Assembly (NCBI RefSeq): GCF_004361885.1
Contig: NZ_SNWH01000010.1
Location: 42,924 to 106,923 of the forward strand
Reading direction: 5' to 3'
DNA length: 64,000 bases
Source of the DNA: Halomonas ventosae
Lineage (GTDB): Bacteria; Pseudomonadota; Gammaproteobacteria; Pseudomonadales; Halomonadaceae
Shown here: in pieces, positions 26,049 to 37,650 of the stretch
Position numbering within the stretch: the stretch's first letter is position 1
Layout: each line of letters starts with the position of its first letter
The notes under the pieces: generated by a model
Told to the model about the DNA's origin: nothing
What the model saw: the letters and a program-made list of their open reading frames with translations, nothing else
Databases searched by the model: none
Program-made: the position numbers and the translations under genes

Positions 26049-26894
26049 CTACCAGGCACGGCACAGCATGATGTCGCAATGGGGCTCGGAGAGTAGCTGC
26101 TCGGTGATCTGGCTCTGGCGTCCCAGCTGGCCGCGACTGCCCAGCGCAAGCAGGTCCGGTGGCTGGCGACGCAGGCGGGTCATCAGTACCTCGAGGGGGT
26201 CACCCTGCTCCAGCACGAGCTCGAGTTCCGGCACGTCGTCGAGCTCGCTCATCAACTGCTCGGTCTCGCGCTCGAGCTGGCTGCGCAGGCGCGTGACTTC
26301 GCGGTCACGCCAGCGGGCATAGTCACCGTTGGAACCCAGTTCTCGCTCGCCGGGGATGTTCCAGGCGTGGAGCAGGGTCAGGCGGGCGTCGGGGAAGCGC
26401 CTGAGCGTTTCGCGCAGGGTATGCCGAGAGGTCAGCGAGAAGTCCACCGGCACCAGGATGTCCTGCCACTCCTGGGTCGCCAGGTGGCTGACCGAGAGCA
26501 CCGGGCAGGGGGCACTGCGCAGCACCCGGGCGAGGGTGGTCCCGCTGACCAGATCGGGCTGGCCGCGCTTGCGATGGGCGCCGAGAATGATCATGTCCGC
26601 CTCGCGCTCATGGGCCTCGCGAATGATCTCGGCATAGGGGGCGCCGGCCATGGTCTGGATCAGGCATTTTGGCTCGGGCAGGGCATAGTCCTCACGAATG
26701 TCGAGAAGGGTGGCACCAATGTCCTCCACCACGGCCGCTTCCAGGTCATGCAGGACCCGTCGCGGCAGGTAGGGGTCGAGCACATGGATGACATCGAGTC
26801 GGGCACCGCTCTCCACCGCCAGGCGTATGGCGCGGGCGAAGGCGGCGCGGTTCTCGGCGGAAAGGTCGCTGGCGAACAGCAGGGTCTGGCTCAT
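26049..26894 (-). CDS. Tandem-domain universal stress protein
   Basis: A 281-residue protein made of two UspA-like domains. The first (residues about 1-140) has LLFASDLSAENRAAFARAI and ends with LGAHRKRGQPDLVSGTTLARVLRSAPCPVL, the ATP-binding loop type. The second (about 150-281) has DILVPVDFSLTSR and ends LLALGSRGQLGRQSQITEQLL. It resembles UspE-type proteins of E. coli, which act in resistance to oxidative and DNA damage. It is separate from teaD in sequence and position. Confidence 0.87.
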   Translation of the reverse strand: MSQTLLFASDLSAENRAAFARAIRLAVESGARLDVIHVLDPYLPRRVLHDLEAAVVEDIGATLLDIREDYALPEPKCLIQTMAGAPYAEIIREAHEREADMIILGAHRKRGQPDLVSGTTLARVLRSAPCPVLSVSHLATQEWQDILVPVDFSLTSRHTLRETLRRFPDARLTLLHAWNIPGERELGSNGDYARWRDREVTRLRSQLERETEQLMSELDDVPELELVLEQGDPLEVLMTRLRRQPPDLLALGSRGQLGRQSQITEQLLSEPHCDIMLCRAW

Positions 26895-26977
26895 GATGGC
26901 TCACTCCCGGGAAGGTTGATCCCCACGGCACAGCCTTCAGCATGGGCGGCAGGGGGGGAGCGCGCAAGCCTGGCGGG

Positions 26978-27790
26978 TTACCACCAAGCGTGGAAGTGGT
27001 GCACCGGCCCGTGACCCTGACCCACGTCGAGCCGGTGGCTTGCCTCGAGGGCTCGCGACAGCCAGGCCTTGGCGGCAGCCACGGCGTCGCGTGGGGCCTC
27101 GCCGAGGGCCAGGTAGGCAGTGATCGCCGAGGATAGGCTGCAGCCGGTGCCATGCAGGTTGCGGGTAGCGATGCGCGGCCCTTCCAGCCAGTGCAGGGAG
27201 TCGCCGTCGATCAGCAGGTCTGGGCAGCTTTCGCCACCCAGGTGGCCGCCCTTGAGCAGCACGGCGCCGGCGCCCAGTGCCCGCAGCCCTGGGGCCAACG
27301 CCTCCATGGCGGCGCGGTCCGCCGGTGCCGGGCAGCCCAGCAGCACGGCGGCCTCCGGCAGGTTGGGGGTGATCAGGTCGGCCTGGGGCACCAGGCACTC
27401 GCGTATCGCCTTGATGCCCGCGTCGTCGACCAGGATGTCGCCGCTCTTGGCTATCATCACCGGGTCCAGCACGATCCAGCGCGGCCGCTGGCGGGCCAGG
27501 GCTTCGCGGATCACCTCGGCGACATCGCGACTGGCCACCATGCCGATCTTCACGGCGTCGATCGCGATGTCTTCAAGCAGCGTCTCGAGCTGGGTGTCGA
27601 TGAAATCCGCCGGCAGCGGATGAACGCTGCTGACGCCACGGGTATTCTGTGCGGTCAGCGCGGTGATCACGCTGGTGGCATAGGTGCCCAGCGCGGAGAG
27701 GGTCTTGAGGTCGGCCTGGATGCCGGCGCCGCCACTGGGATCGGAGCCGGCGATGGTCAGGGTGTTGGGTATGCAGCGGGAGGCAGCCAT
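26978..27790 (-). CDS. thiD: Hydroxymethylpyrimidine/phosphomethylpyrimidine kinase
   Basis: A 270-residue ribokinase-superfamily enzyme that phosphorylates HMP and HMP-P in thiamine pyrophosphate synthesis. Its N terminus has TLTIAGSDPSGGAGIQADLKT (substrate-binding), with QNTRGVSSVH in the middle, and LHGTGCSLSSAITAYLALG with the catalytic Asp/Cys anion-hole region near residue 212. ATG 27790 is used; an in-frame GTG at 27823 would add 11 residues and neither has a convincing ribosome-binding site. No TPP riboswitch was seen in the short gap to the divergent yqaA gene. Confidence 0.92.
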   Translation of the reverse strand: MAASRCIPNTLTIAGSDPSGGAGIQADLKTLSALGTYATSVITALTAQNTRGVSSVHPLPADFIDTQLETLLEDIAIDAVKIGMVASRDVAEVIREALARQRPRWIVLDPVMIAKSGDILVDDAGIKAIRECLVPQADLITPNLPEAAVLLGCPAPADRAAMEALAPGLRALGAGAVLLKGGHLGGESCPDLLIDGDSLHWLEGPRIATRNLHGTGCSLSSAITAYLALGEAPRDAVAAAKAWLSRALEASHRLDVGQGHGPVHHFHAWW

Positions 27791-27853
27791 CGGCGTCACA
27801 TCATTGCGGTCGAAGAGGATCACCAGCCTACTGCAGGGAGTGGGGCCGGCGCT

Positions 27854-28282
27854 ATGCTGAGCCTGTTCCTGGTGGCACTGGCCAGCGCCACCCTGCTGCC
27901 CGGCGGCTCCGAGATCTGGCTGGCCCGGCTGTGGTGCAGCGGCGAGCCGGCCTTGCTATTGTGGGCGGTGGCGAGTGCCGGCAATACCCTGGGCAGCCTG
28001 GTCAATGTGGGGCTGGGGCGCTATGCGCGGCACTTCCAGGAGCGTCGTTGGTTCCCGGTATCGCAGCAGGGGCTGGTGCAGGCCGAGCGCTGGTATCGAC
28101 GCGCCGGGGAGTGGAGCCTGCTGGCCTGCTGGGCGCCGCTGGTCGGTGATCCGCTCACCGTGCTGGCCGGCGTTCTGCGCCTGCCGTGGTGGCGGGCCAT
28201 CTTGTGGATCAGCGTCGCCAAGGGCACGCGCTATGCCCTGGTGCTGTGGCTCGCCGAGGCCTGGCTGGCTCCCTGGTGTTGA
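27854..28282 (+). CDS. YqaA-family (SNARE-associated/DedA-like) membrane protein
   Basis: A 142-residue membrane protein with about four hydrophobic segments. The family core VASAGNTLGSLVNVGLGRY is followed by WYRRAGEWSLLACWAPLVGDPLTVLAGVLRLPWW and the end ISVAKGTRYALVLW. YqaA proteins are small relatives of DedA transporters; function unknown, possibly lipid carrier related. It is divergent from thiD. Confidence 0.85.
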   Translation: MLSLFLVALASATLLPGGSEIWLARLWCSGEPALLLWAVASAGNTLGSLVNVGLGRYARHFQERRWFPVSQQGLVQAERWYRRAGEWSLLACWAPLVGDPLTVLAGVLRLPWWRAILWISVAKGTRYALVLWLAEAWLAPWC

Positions 28283-28288
28283 GTGGCA

Positions 28289-28338
28289 ATGCGTCTCGAC
28301 GCATCGCTGGCTGGATCTCGGCAACTGGGTCTCGGCAA
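28289..28338 (+). promoter_or_regulatory. Palindrome and direct repeat in the nuo leader
   Basis: ATGCGTC-N2-GACGCAT (28289-28304) lies just after the yqaA stop. TCTCGGCAA is repeated at 28316-28324 and 28330-28338. These lie 130-180 bases upstream of nuoA, in the only sizeable gap before the nuo operon (28283-28470). No confident -35/-10 pair was found. The palindrome could also act as part of a yqaA terminator. Confidence 0.35.
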
Positions 28339-28470
28339 AAGGCTGGAAATCTTCTAGGCTAGTTGTCAGGCAGCAGTCCTGTGATCTGTGTTCGGGCTGC
28401 AACGACAAGGGAACGAGGTCGGCGTTAGGTAAGAGCGCCGGGCCAAAGTACGTGATTCGAGAGGTCATTC

Positions 28471-28881
28471 GTGGAACACGCTAGCATGGCAGTGGTTGCC
28501 GACTACTGGGCGACGGGATTCTTCATCCTGGCGGTACTCGTGCTGTGTGTGCTGATGATCGGCCTTTCCGCCCTGCTAGGCGGGCGCAGTACCGGACGCA
28601 GCAAGTCTCTCCCCTTTGAGTCCGGGGTGATCGGTGCTGGCAACGCGCGTCAACGCTTTTCCGTCAAATTCTATCTGGTCGCCATGCTGTTCGTGATCTT
28701 CGATCTCGAAGCCGTTTTCCTGTTTGCCTGGGCCGTATCCGTCCGTGAAGTGAGCTGGGCGGGCTTTGCCGGGGCGGCCGTGTTCATCGTTATCCTGCTG
28801 GCCGGACTGGTCTATGATAGCCGCGTCGGTGCCCTCGACTGGGCACCTCCCGGCAGCAGGCCACGTGACGGGCAAGGCTGA
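28471..28881 (+). CDS. nuoA: NADH-quinone oxidoreductase subunit A
   Basis: A 136-residue membrane subunit of complex I with three hydrophobic helices. Conserved parts are [41 protein letters not shown] (in segments, residues about 45-90) and the C-terminal GALDWAP. It is the first of 13 consecutive nuo genes. GTG 28471 (GAGAGG upstream) or ATG 28486 could be the start; GTG is used here because of the better ribosome-binding site. Confidence 0.93.
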   Translation: MEHASMAVVADYWATGFFILAVLVLCVLMIGLSALLGGRSTGRSKSLPFESGVIGAGNARQRFSVKFYLVAMLFVIFDLEAVFLFAWAVSVREVSWAGFAGAAVFIVILLAGLVYDSRVGALDWAPPGSRPRDGQG

Positions 28882-28958
28882 CGCCATGCCAGAGCTTGGT
28901 GTCGCCCTGGGTAGTCGCCGTCACATCATCATCTGCCGAATATCGCTGGAGGAGTCGC

Positions 28959-29639
28959 ATGCCCTATACCTTGACGCGTGCCGAGGAGGCGGTGTCCGCC
29001 GATGCCCGCTATCCGCTCGGCCGCTCCCAGCGGGTCGAGGACGACCCGCTGAGGCAGCAGGTGCATCGCAGCGTGTTCACCGGCAAGCTGGAAGAGGTAC
29101 TCAACTCGGCGGTCAACTGGGGACGCAAGAACTCCCTGTGGCCCTATAACTTCGGCCTGTCCTGCTGTTATGTGGAGATGACTACCGCCTTCACCGCGCC
29201 GCACGACATCGCCCGCTTCGGCGCCGAGGTGATCCGCGCCTCGCCGCGCCAGGCCGATTTCATGGTCATCGCCGGGACCTGCTTCATCAAGATGGCTCCC
29301 GTGATCCAGCAGCTCTACGACCAGATGCTCGAACCCAAGTGGGTCATCTCGATGGGGTCCTGCGCCAACTCCGGCGGCATGTACGACATCTACTCGGTGG
29401 TTCAAGGGGTCGACAAGTTCCTGCCGGTGGATGTCTATGTACCGGGCTGTCCGCCGCGTCCGGAGGCCTTCCTGCAGGGACTGCAGCTTCTGCAGGATTC
29501 GATTCAGGAAGAGCGTCGGCCGCTGTCGTGGGTGGTCGGCGACCAGGGCGTGTACCGTGCCGAGATGCCCTCGCAACGCGAGAGACATCGCGACCGGCGC
29601 ATCCAGGCCACCGAACTGCGCAGTCCTGACCGCCTCTGA
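28959..29639 (+). CDS. nuoB: NADH-quinone oxidoreductase subunit B
   Basis: A 226-residue subunit of the complex I connecting module that carries cluster N2, the last electron donor to quinone. The adjacent cysteines are in [10 protein letters not shown], and further ligands in [10 protein letters not shown], and [18 protein letters not shown] precedes the ATG at 28959; the frame is open further upstream without conserved sequence. It follows nuoA by 77 bases. Confidence 0.96.
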   Translation: MPYTLTRAEEAVSADARYPLGRSQRVEDDPLRQQVHRSVFTGKLEEVLNSAVNWGRKNSLWPYNFGLSCCYVEMTTAFTAPHDIARFGAEVIRASPRQADFMVIAGTCFIKMAPVIQQLYDQMLEPKWVISMGSCANSGGMYDIYSVVQGVDKFLPVDVYVPGCPPRPEAFLQGLQLLQDSIQEERRPLSWVVGDQGVYRAEMPSQRERHRDRRIQATELRSPDRL

Positions 29640-29670
29640 ATCCGTTTTCTGCAGGAGCTTGCCGACGTCC

Positions 29671-31446
29671 ATGAGCGATGCCATCCCGACCACCGCCCCT
29701 TCAGCCAGCGACGATCCCCTCGTTGGTGCGCTCAGGCAGCGCTTCGGTGATCATGCCCTTGTCGAGCAGCCGACTCTCACCGGGCTGCCGGTGCTATGGG
29801 TCGCCCGTGAGTCGCTTGTCGACATGCTGCGCTTCCTGCGCGATATGCCTGAACCGTTCGAGATGCTCTATGATCTTTCGGCGATCGACGAGCGGCTGCG
29901 CACCCATCGTCGCGACCTGCCCGCGGCCGATTTCACGGTCTTCTACCACGTGCTGTCGGTGTCACGAAACCGCGACCTGATGCTCAAGGTGGCGCTTCAG
30001 GAGGACGACCTGGCACTGCCCAGCGTGGTTTCGCTCTATCCCAACGCCAACTGGTATGAGCGTGAGGTGTGGGACATGTTTGGCATCGACTTCGTCGGCC
30101 ATCCGCACCTAACGCGGATCCTCATGCCACCGACCTGGCAAGGGCATCCGCTGCGCAAGGATCACGGCGCCAGGGCCACCGAGTTCGACCCTTTCACGCT
30201 CACCGTGGAGGGCCAGGATGTCGAGCAGCGGGCGCTGCAGTTCAAGCCCGAGGAGTGGGGCATGCGGCGCGAGCGGGCGGGCGCTGAGTTCATGTTCCTC
30301 AATCTTGGCCCTAATCACCCCTCGGCACACGGCGCCTTCCGCCTCGTGCTGCAGCTCGACGGCGAGGAGATCATCGACTGCGTCCCGGATATCGGCTATC
30401 ACCACCGCGGCGCCGAGAAGATGGGCGAGCGCCAGTCCTGGCATAGCTACATCCCCTACACCGATCGGGTCGACTACACCGGCGGGGTGATGAACAACTT
30501 TCCTTACATCCTGGCGGTAGAGAAGCTGGCCGGCATCGAGGTAACCGAGCGTGCCAAAACGATTCGTGTGATGCTGGCCGAGTTGTTCCGCATCACCAGC
30601 CACCTGCTGTTCCTGGGCACCTATCTGCAGGATCTGGGTGCCATGACGCCGGTGTTCTTTACCTTCACCGATCGCCAAAAGGCCTATGAAGTCATCGAGG
30701 GTATTACCGGCTTTCGCATGCATCCCGCCTGGTATCGCATCGGTGGCACGGCGATGGACCTTCCGAAGGGCTGGGAGCGGGTGGTGCAGGGATTTCTCGA
30801 TTGGATGCCGCGCCGGCTTCGGGAATACGAACGGGCGATGATGGATAACGCCATCGTCCTCGAGCGCACCCGGCACATTGCCGCATTCAATACTGACGAG
30901 GCGCTAAGGTGGGGCGTTACCGGCCCCAACCTGCGCGCCACCGGGTGCAACTTCGATCTGCGCAAGCAGCGCCCTTATGGCGGCTACGAGAATTTCGACT
31001 TCGAGGTGCCGTTGGGCCGTCACGGCGATGTCTTCGACCGCGGCCAGCTGCGCATCGAGGAGATGCGCCAGAGCCTCAAGATCATCCAGCAGTGTGTCGA
31101 TCACATGCCGGCAGGCGACTATAAGGCCGATCATCCGTTGACCACTCCGCCGCCACGCGAGCGGATGCTTCAGCATATCGAGACGCTGATCACCCACTTT
31201 TTGCAGGTGTCGTGGGGGCCGGTGCTCGAGCCGGGTGAGTCGCTGGCGATGATCGAGGCGACCAAGGGCATCAATAGCTACTACCTAACCAGCGACGGCA
31301 ATACCATGAGCTACCGCACGCGTATCCGCACGCCGAGCTTCCCGCACCTACAGCAGATTCCGGCGGTAATGCGCGGCGGCTTCGTGCCTGACCTGATCGC
31401 CCACCTGGGCAGTATCGATTTCGTGATGGCTGACGTGGACCGCTGA
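29671..31446 (+). CDS. nuoCD: NADH-quinone oxidoreductase fused subunits C and D
   Basis: A 591-residue fusion. Residues about 1-190 are the 30-kDa NuoC part ([20 protein letters not shown]), and about 200-591 the 49-kDa NuoD part, which lines the quinone cavity ([34 protein letters not shown], ending [10 protein letters not shown]). The fused form is the rule in E. coli and Pseudomonas-type operons. AGGAG lies upstream of ATG 29671. The next gene starts three bases after its stop. Confidence 0.96.
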   Translation: MSDAIPTTAPSASDDPLVGALRQRFGDHALVEQPTLTGLPVLWVARESLVDMLRFLRDMPEPFEMLYDLSAIDERLRTHRRDLPAADFTVFYHVLSVSRNRDLMLKVALQEDDLALPSVVSLYPNANWYEREVWDMFGIDFVGHPHLTRILMPPTWQGHPLRKDHGARATEFDPFTLTVEGQDVEQRALQFKPEEWGMRRERAGAEFMFLNLGPNHPSAHGAFRLVLQLDGEEIIDCVPDIGYHHRGAEKMGERQSWHSYIPYTDRVDYTGGVMNNFPYILAVEKLAGIEVTERAKTIRVMLAELFRITSHLLFLGTYLQDLGAMTPVFFTFTDRQKAYEVIEGITGFRMHPAWYRIGGTAMDLPKGWERVVQGFLDWMPRRLREYERAMMDNAIVLERTRHIAAFNTDEALRWGVTGPNLRATGCNFDLRKQRPYGGYENFDFEVPLGRHGDVFDRGQLRIEEMRQSLKIIQQCVDHMPAGDYKADHPLTTPPPRERMLQHIETLITHFLQVSWGPVLEPGESLAMIEATKGINSYYLTSDGNTMSYRTRIRTPSFPHLQQIPAVMRGGFVPDLIAHLGSIDFVMADVDR

Positions 31447-31449
31447 CCC

Positions 31450-31959
31450 ATGACCGAGAGCGCACGACGGATCGCCAGCGACGCTGAGGGCTTCATTCTC
31501 GAGGCCGAAGACCGGCGCGCCATCGCACAAGAGCGCGATCACTATGAGCAACCCCAGGCGGCCTGCATCGAGGCGTTGAAGATCGTCCAGCGTCGCCACG
31601 GCTGGGTGCCCGACGCGGCGATCCCGGCGATCGCCGAGGTGCTGGGGGTGGGGCCCGCCGATGTCGAGGGCGTGGCAACCTTCTACAGCCTGATCTTCCG
31701 CCAGCCGGTGGGGCGGCACGTGATTCTGATCTGCGACAGCAGCTCGTGCTTTCTCAATGACTATGAGGAGCTGCGCGACGCATTGTCCGAGCGGCTCGGC
31801 ATCGGCTTCGGCCAGACCACCGCCGATGGCCGCTTCACGCTGCTGCCGGTGTGCTGCCTAGGCGCCTGCGATCGCGGCCCGGCGCTGATGATCGACGATC
31901 ATACCTACGGCCCCGTCGACCCGGGGGATGTGGCCGACCTGCTGGAGGGCTACGCATGA
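31450..31959 (+). CDS. nuoE: NADH-quinone oxidoreductase subunit E
   Basis: A 169-residue thioredoxin-fold subunit of the NADH dehydrogenase module. It carries the 2Fe-2S cluster N1a through CDSSSC near residue 97 and CCLGAC near 136. Helical N-terminal part includes [15 protein letters not shown]. It overlaps nuoF by ATGA. Confidence 0.95.
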   Translation: MTESARRIASDAEGFILEAEDRRAIAQERDHYEQPQAACIEALKIVQRRHGWVPDAAIPAIAEVLGVGPADVEGVATFYSLIFRQPVGRHVILICDSSSCFLNDYEELRDALSERLGIGFGQTTADGRFTLLPVCCLGACDRGPALMIDDHTYGPVDPGDVADLLEGYA

Positions 31960-33314
31960 GCGTGAGGCGATATCACAGCCAGCTGCGCCAGGGCGCCGCT
32001 GAGCGCCGCGCCGAAACCCACCCGCTAACCTGGCGGCTACGCGAGGATGGCACCATGGTGGGGCTCGAGGAGTATGTCGAGAAAAAGGGTTACGCGGCGG
32101 TCCGCGAGGTGCTCAATCATCGCACCGCCGACGACGTGATCAAGACCATGAAAGAGGCCAACGTGCGCGGGCGTGGCGGTGCCGGCTTCTCGGCGGGCGT
32201 GAAGTGGAGCCTGACCATGAAGGGACCGGACATCCCGCGCGGCTACCTGGTCTGCAATGCCGACGAGATGGAGCCCGGCACCTTCAAGGATCGCCTGCTG
32301 CTCGAGCAACAGCCGCATCTGCTGATCGAGGGAATGATCCTCGCCGGCTACGCCAATGATTCGTGCTTCGGTTACATTTTCCTGCGTGGCGAGTACCTCG
32401 AGGCGGCGCGCGCCGTGCAGCGGGCGCTCGATGAGGCGCGTGCCGCCGGCTGGCTGGGTGCCGATATTGCCGGCAGCGGTTTCGACTTCGATATCGCCCT
32501 GCATAGCGGCGCCGGGCGCTACATCTGTGGCGAGGAGACCGCGCTGATCAACTCGCTGGAGGGCAGGCGCGCCAATCCCCGGGACAAACCGCCGTTCCCC
32601 GGTCAGTCCGGTGCCTGGGGCAAGCCCACCGTGGTCAATAACGTCGAGACCCTATGCAACGCGCCGGGCGTGATGCACCACGGTGCCCAGTGGTACCAGG
32701 AGCTCTCCGGCGAGCTGAGCGACGACGGCGGCACCAAGCTCTACGGCGTTTCCGGCAAGGTCAACATGCCCGGCCTGTGGGAGCTGCCGATCGGTACCCC
32801 GGCCAGCGAGCTGCTCGAGCGAGCCGGCGGCATGCGTGACGGCCGAACCCTCAAGACTTGGCTGCCCGGCGGCGGGAGTACTGGCTTCCTGCTCCCCGAA
32901 CATCTCGATTCACCACTCGACTTTGACTCCATCGGCAAGCTGGGCAGCCGTCTGGGGACGGGACTTTTGACCGTGGTCAACGAGGACCAGAGCGTGCTCG
33001 CCTTGGTGCGCAACCTCGAGCAGTTCTTCGCCCGCGAGTCCTGTGGCTGGTGTACACCGTGTCGCGATGGGCTACCGTGGACCGTCAAGCTGCTTCAGGC
33101 GCTGGAGCGCGGCGAGGGTGAGCCCCGCGACATCGAGATGCTCGACAAGCTGGCCGATGACTTGGGGCCAGGTAAGACCTTCTGTGCCCATGCGCCCGGC
33201 GCGGCGATGCCGTTGCAGTCGGCACTCAAGTACTTCCGTGACGAGTTCGAGCGTGGCGTGACGAATCCGGCGGGGGTGACCCACGACGAGCCGATGCCGG
33301 TGGGCGAGGCATGA
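31956..33314 (+). CDS. nuoF: NADH-quinone oxidoreductase subunit F
   Basis: A 452-residue subunit that oxidises NADH. Visible are the FMN/NADH site [14 protein letters not shown] near residue 70 and [33 protein letters not shown], and [12 protein letters not shown] near 355, ligating the 4Fe-4S cluster N3. The start overlaps the nuoE stop (ATGA), and this beginning matches the usual N-terminal extension. Confidence 0.96.
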   Translation: MSVRRYHSQLRQGAAERRAETHPLTWRLREDGTMVGLEEYVEKKGYAAVREVLNHRTADDVIKTMKEANVRGRGGAGFSAGVKWSLTMKGPDIPRGYLVCNADEMEPGTFKDRLLLEQQPHLLIEGMILAGYANDSCFGYIFLRGEYLEAARAVQRALDEARAAGWLGADIAGSGFDFDIALHSGAGRYICGEETALINSLEGRRANPRDKPPFPGQSGAWGKPTVVNNVETLCNAPGVMHHGAQWYQELSGELSDDGGTKLYGVSGKVNMPGLWELPIGTPASELLERAGGMRDGRTLKTWLPGGGSTGFLLPEHLDSPLDFDSIGKLGSRLGTGLLTVVNEDQSVLALVRNLEQFFARESCGWCTPCRDGLPWTVKLLQALERGEGEPRDIEMLDKLADDLGPGKTFCAHAPGAAMPLQSALKYFRDEFERGVTNPAGVTHDEPMPVGEA

Positions 33315-33347
33315 AGCGGACCATCAACCAGGAGGCGAGGTAGCGGC

Positions 33348-36098
33348 ATGGCGACGATTCACGTGGACGGGCAGCGCTACGACGTAGAGGGCTCCGATAA
33401 CCTGCTAGATGCCTGCCTGTCGCAAGGCCTCGACGTGCCCTATTTCTGCTGGCATCCGGCGATGGGCAGCGTGGGTGCGTGTCGCCAGTGCGCGGTCAAG
33501 CAGTTCAAGGACGAAGATGACACCCAGGGCAAGCTGGTGATGTCGTGCATGACCCCCGCGGCCGATGGTACCCGGATCTCGATCGATGACGAGCAGGCGC
33601 GCGAGTTCCGCGCCAGCGTCATCGAATGGCTGATGATCAACCACCCTCACGACTGTCCGGTCTGCGAGGAGGGCGGTCACTGCCATCTCCAGGATATGAC
33701 GGTGATGACCGGTCATGACCGGCGGCGCTATCGCTTCCGCAAGCGTACCCACCGTAACCAGTATCTGGGGCCGTTCATCGCCCACGAGATGAACCGTTGC
33801 ATCACCTGTTACCGCTGCGTGCGTTTCTACCGGGATTACGCCGGTGGCACTGACCTGGGGGCCTTCGGCGCCAACAGCAACATCTACTTTGGCCGCCATC
33901 AGGATGGCGTGCTGGAAAGCCCCTTCTCCGGCAACCTCAGCGAGGTCTGCCCCACCGGGGTGTTCACCGATCAGACCCACTCCGAGCAATACACCCGCAA
34001 GTGGGACCTGCAGTTCGCGCCGAGCATCTGCCACCAGTGTGCGGTGGGCTGCAACATCAGCCCCGGAGAACGCTATGGCGATATCCGGCGCATCGAGAAT
34101 CGCTACCACGGCGAGGTCAACCGCTTCTTCCTTTGCGACCGCGGGCGCTTCGGCTACGGCTACGTCAACCGCGACGACCGCCCGCGCCAGCCCGAATGGC
34201 GTAGCGATCGCGATGATGGCTGGGTGACCCTGGAGGTCGATGCCGCCCTGGATCACGGCGCCGATCGGCTGAGAAGCGCCCGTCGGGTGATCGGTATCGG
34301 CTCCCCTCGCGCCAGTCTGGAAAGCAATCATCAACTGCGCGAGCTGGTCGGCGAGGAGGCTTTCTCCACCGGCATCGGCGTCGCCGAACAGCGTTGCCTG
34401 GACGAGATGCACTCGCTCAACCAGCGCTGTGGACTGCCCACGCCGACGCTTCGCGAGGTCGAGCACCACGACGCGCTGCTGATCCTCGGCGAGGATCTGA
34501 TTGAAAGCGCGGCCCGCGTCGGCTTGGCGGTGCGCCAGGCCGCCCAGGCACGACGCGAGACGCTGGCCGCTGAGCGCAATATCCCCACCTGGAATGATGC
34601 CGCGGTGCGCACCCTGGGGCAGGATCGCTACCATCCGGTGTTCATTGCCTATCCGACCGCCACGCAGCTCGATGACGTCACCGCGGCGCGCTTCACGCTG
34701 GCCCCGGACGACATCGCCCGGCTGGGGTTTGCGGTGGCCCACGAGATCGACGACCAGGCGCCGGCCGTCGCCGACCTCGACTCCGCCACTCGCGAGGCGG
34801 CCCGCGACATCGCCACGCGGTTGATGGCCGCCGAGCGCCCGCTGGTGATCAGCGGCGGCTCACTGGGCTGCGAGGCCATTCTCCAGGCTGCCGGCAACGT
34901 GGCCCGAGCCCTGGCGCGCCGTGCCCGCCGAGGGGGACTTTTGCTGGTGCGTCGCGAGGCCAACAGCACGGGGCTAACGATGATCGGCGGCAAACCGCTG
35001 GAGTGGGCGCTCGACGAGCTCGCCAGCCGGCGGGCCGATGCCGTGGTGATCCTCGAGAACGACCTCTACCAACGCCTGCCCGCGGCGGCCATCGACGCAG
35101 CCCTCACCACCGCCGAGACGGTGGTGGTGCTTGACCACCAGCGCACCGCTACCTGGGCACAGGCCCATTTGGGCCTGCCCGCGGCCAGCTTCGCCGAGGC
35201 CGACGGCACCCTGGTCAGCCTCGAGGGCCGCGCCCAGCGTTTCTTCCAGGTCTTCGATCCTTCCTACCTGCGCCCTGCGACGCGTATCCACGAGAGCTGG
35301 CGTTGGCTGCATGTGTTGCGTGGCGACATCCGGCGTCACCCGGTGGCCGATATCACACTCGATGCCGTAACCCGCGACTGTGCCCGTGCCCATCCTGCGC
35401 TGGATGCCATCGTCGACGCCGCGCCGGACGCCAACTACCGGGTGCATGGCCTCAAGCTGGCGCGCGAGCCGCACCGCTACAGCGGGCGAACCGCCATGCG
35501 CGCCCATCTCAATGTCAGCGAGCCGAGGGTTCCCCAGGACCCGGACTCCCCCTTTACCTTCTCGATGGAAGGCTACAACGGCATCGGCCGTCCTCGCGAG
35601 GAGGTGGCCTTCGCCTGGGCGCCGGGATGGAACTCGCCCCAGGCCTGGAACAAGTTCACCGATGAGGTCGGCGGCCATCTGCGCGCCGGCGATCCGGGCG
35701 TGCGCCTGATTGCCCCGAGCCCCGCTGCTGATGCCTTCGCGACTGCGATTCCCGAGAGTTTTCGTGGCCGCGACGGCGAGTGGCAGCTGGTGATCCTGTC
35801 GCGGCTGTTCGGCGGCGACGAGACCTCCTCGCGGGCCGCGCCGATCGTCGCCCGGGCGGCGCCGGCCACCCTCGCAGTGGCTGACGATGATGCCACACGG
35901 CTGGGCGTGGATGACGGCGACCGGCTCGAGATAACCGGCCAGGCGGGGTCGCTGACGCTCGCGGTGCGTCGCGAGGCGACCCTGCCCAGCGGGGTGGTTG
36001 GCTTGCCGGCGGGTCTCGCGCCAGTGCTGGTCGCCGGCGAGTGGGTACGCCTGGCCGTATCTCGCGGCGGGGGCGGCGATGCAGGGGGGCACTCATGA
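33348..36098 (+). CDS. nuoG: NADH-quinone oxidoreductase subunit G
   Basis: A 916-residue molybdopterin-oxidoreductase-like subunit. The N terminus holds a 2Fe-2S domain ([15 protein letters not shown]), then [14 protein letters not shown], and [28 protein letters not shown] set with a downstream Cys ([10 protein letters not shown]) provides the extra N7 cluster found in E. coli-type enzymes. The C-terminal two thirds is the degenerate Mo-enzyme domain. It overlaps nuoH by ATGA. The large antisense frames within it are artefacts of GC codon bias. Confidence 0.95.
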   Translation: MATIHVDGQRYDVEGSDNLLDACLSQGLDVPYFCWHPAMGSVGACRQCAVKQFKDEDDTQGKLVMSCMTPAADGTRISIDDEQAREFRASVIEWLMINHPHDCPVCEEGGHCHLQDMTVMTGHDRRRYRFRKRTHRNQYLGPFIAHEMNRCITCYRCVRFYRDYAGGTDLGAFGANSNIYFGRHQDGVLESPFSGNLSEVCPTGVFTDQTHSEQYTRKWDLQFAPSICHQCAVGCNISPGERYGDIRRIENRYHGEVNRFFLCDRGRFGYGYVNRDDRPRQPEWRSDRDDGWVTLEVDAALDHGADRLRSARRVIGIGSPRASLESNHQLRELVGEEAFSTGIGVAEQRCLDEMHSLNQRCGLPTPTLREVEHHDALLILGEDLIESAARVGLAVRQAAQARRETLAAERNIPTWNDAAVRTLGQDRYHPVFIAYPTATQLDDVTAARFTLAPDDIARLGFAVAHEIDDQAPAVADLDSATREAARDIATRLMAAERPLVISGGSLGCEAILQAAGNVARALARRARRGGLLLVRREANSTGLTMIGGKPLEWALDELASRRADAVVILENDLYQRLPAAAIDAALTTAETVVVLDHQRTATWAQAHLGLPAASFAEADGTLVSLEGRAQRFFQVFDPSYLRPATRIHESWRWLHVLRGDIRRHPVADITLDAVTRDCARAHPALDAIVDAAPDANYRVHGLKLAREPHRYSGRTAMRAHLNVSEPRVPQDPDSPFTFSMEGYNGIGRPREEVAFAWAPGWNSPQAWNKFTDEVGGHLRAGDPGVRLIAPSPAADAFATAIPESFRGRDGEWQLVILSRLFGGDETSSRAAPIVARAAPATLAVADDDATRLGVDDGDRLEITGQAGSLTLAVRREATLPSGVVGLPAGLAPVLVAGEWVRLAVSRGGGGDAGGHS

Positions 36099-37075
36099 GT
36101 TGGCTGTCAGCGTCACTCATCGCCAGCTTGCTGGCCATGCTGCAGGCGGGGGTGATCCTGCTGGGTGTGGTGCTGCTGGGCGCGGTGCTGACGATAGTCG
36201 AGCGTCGCCTGCTGGGGCTCTGGCAGGATCGCTACGGGCCCAATCGGGTGGGCACGTTCGGCTCACTGCAGCTGATCGCCGACATGATCAAGATCTTCTT
36301 CAAGGAGGACTGGATTCCGCCCTTCGCCGATCGAGCGCTATTCGTGCTGGCGCCGGCGATTGCCATGGCCTCGCTGCTGCTGTCGTTCATGATCATTCCC
36401 ATCACCCCCGGCTGGGGAGTGGCGGACTTCAATATCGGGCTGCTGTTCTTTCTCGCCATGGCCGGCATCAACGTCTACGCGGTGCTGTTCGGCGGATGGT
36501 CGAGCGGCAACAAGTATGCCTTGCTGGGCGCCATGCGCGCCTCGGCGCAGACGCTCTCCTACGAGGTGTTCATGGGCCTGTCGCTGATGGGTGTGGTGGC
36601 GATGGCGGGCACCTTCAACATGCGCGAGATCGTCAACGCCCAGCAGGGCTTGTGGTTTGTCGTCCCGCAGTTCTTCGGCTTCGCGACCTTCCTGATCGCC
36701 GGCATCGCGGTGACCCACCGCCATCCCTTCGACCAGCCCGAAGCCGAGCAGGAGCTGGCCGACGGCTACCATATCGAGTACTCGAGCATGAAGTTCGGCA
36801 TGTTCTTCATCGGCGAGTACGTGGGCATGGCGCTGATCTCGGCGTTGATCGTCACGCTGTTCTTCGGCGGCTGGCATGGCCCCTGGCTGCCGCCGATCGT
36901 GTGGTTCGCGCTGAAGACAGGCGCCTTGCTGGTGCTGTTCATCCTGCTGCGCGCCTCGCTGCCCAGGCCGCGGTATGACCGAGTGATGAGTTTCGGCTGG
37001 AAATTCTGCCTGCCGCTGACCCTGATCAATCTGCTGATGACCGGGGCGCTGATCCTGCTTGCCGACCCGCTGTAA
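36095..37075 (+). CDS. nuoH: NADH-quinone oxidoreductase subunit H
   Basis: A 326-residue membrane subunit joining the hydrophilic arm to the proton-pumping arm and forming the quinone entry. Conserved parts are [18 protein letters not shown] near residue 30, [12 protein letters not shown], and [25 protein letters not shown] in pieces near 215. About eight hydrophobic helices. The start is taken at 36095, overlapping the nuoG stop. Confidence 0.95.
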   Translation: MSWLSASLIASLLAMLQAGVILLGVVLLGAVLTIVERRLLGLWQDRYGPNRVGTFGSLQLIADMIKIFFKEDWIPPFADRALFVLAPAIAMASLLLSFMIIPITPGWGVADFNIGLLFFLAMAGINVYAVLFGGWSSGNKYALLGAMRASAQTLSYEVFMGLSLMGVVAMAGTFNMREIVNAQQGLWFVVPQFFGFATFLIAGIAVTHRHPFDQPEAEQELADGYHIEYSSMKFGMFFIGEYVGMALISALIVTLFFGGWHGPWLPPIVWFALKTGALLVLFILLRASLPRPRYDRVMSFGWKFCLPLTLINLLMTGALILLADPL

Positions 37076-37092
37076 CCGAGGAGCGACCCCCC

Positions 37093-37632
37093 ATGTTCAT
37101 GAAGGTGATCGAAGGCACGATCTCGCAACTGCGCACCCTGGGCATGATCTTCATGCACAGCTTCCGCAAGCGCGAGACGGTCAGCTATCCCGAACAGCCG
37201 GTGTATCTGCCGCCGCGCTATCGTGGGCGCATCGTGCTGACTCGCGACCCCGACGGCGAGGAGCGTTGCGTGGCCTGCAACCTCTGCGCGGTGGCCTGTC
37301 CGGTGGCCTGCATCTCGTTGCAGAAGGGCGAGCGCGAGGATGGGCGCTGGTACCCGGAGTTCTTTCGCATCAATTTCTCGCGCTGCATCTTCTGCGGGAT
37401 GTGCGAGGAGGCCTGCCCGACCTCGGCGATCCAGCTCACCCCGGACTTCGAAATGAGTGAGTACCAGCGCCAGGAGCTGGTCTACGAGAAGCAAGACCTG
37501 CTGATCAACGGGCCGGGCAAGGACCACGACTACCACTTCTACAAGGTGGCGGGACTGGCGATCGCCGGCAAGGGCAAGGGTAAGGCGCGGGACGAGGCCG
37601 AGCCGATCGACGTCAAGACACTGCTGCCCTGA
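37093..37632 (+). CDS. nuoI: NADH-quinone oxidoreductase subunit I
   Basis: A 179-residue ferredoxin-like subunit with two 4Fe-4S motifs, [16 protein letters not shown] near residue 60 and [16 protein letters not shown] near 99, carrying clusters N6a and N6b. The Lys-rich C-terminal tail (AGKGKGKAR) is variable. GAGGAG lies upstream of the ATG. Confidence 0.96.
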   Translation: MFMKVIEGTISQLRTLGMIFMHSFRKRETVSYPEQPVYLPPRYRGRIVLTRDPDGEERCVACNLCAVACPVACISLQKGEREDGRWYPEFFRINFSRCIFCGMCEEACPTSAIQLTPDFEMSEYQRQELVYEKQDLLINGPGKDHDYHFYKVAGLAIAGKGKGKARDEAEPIDVKTLLP

Positions 37633-37650
37633 GGCGCAGGAGGAAATGCC

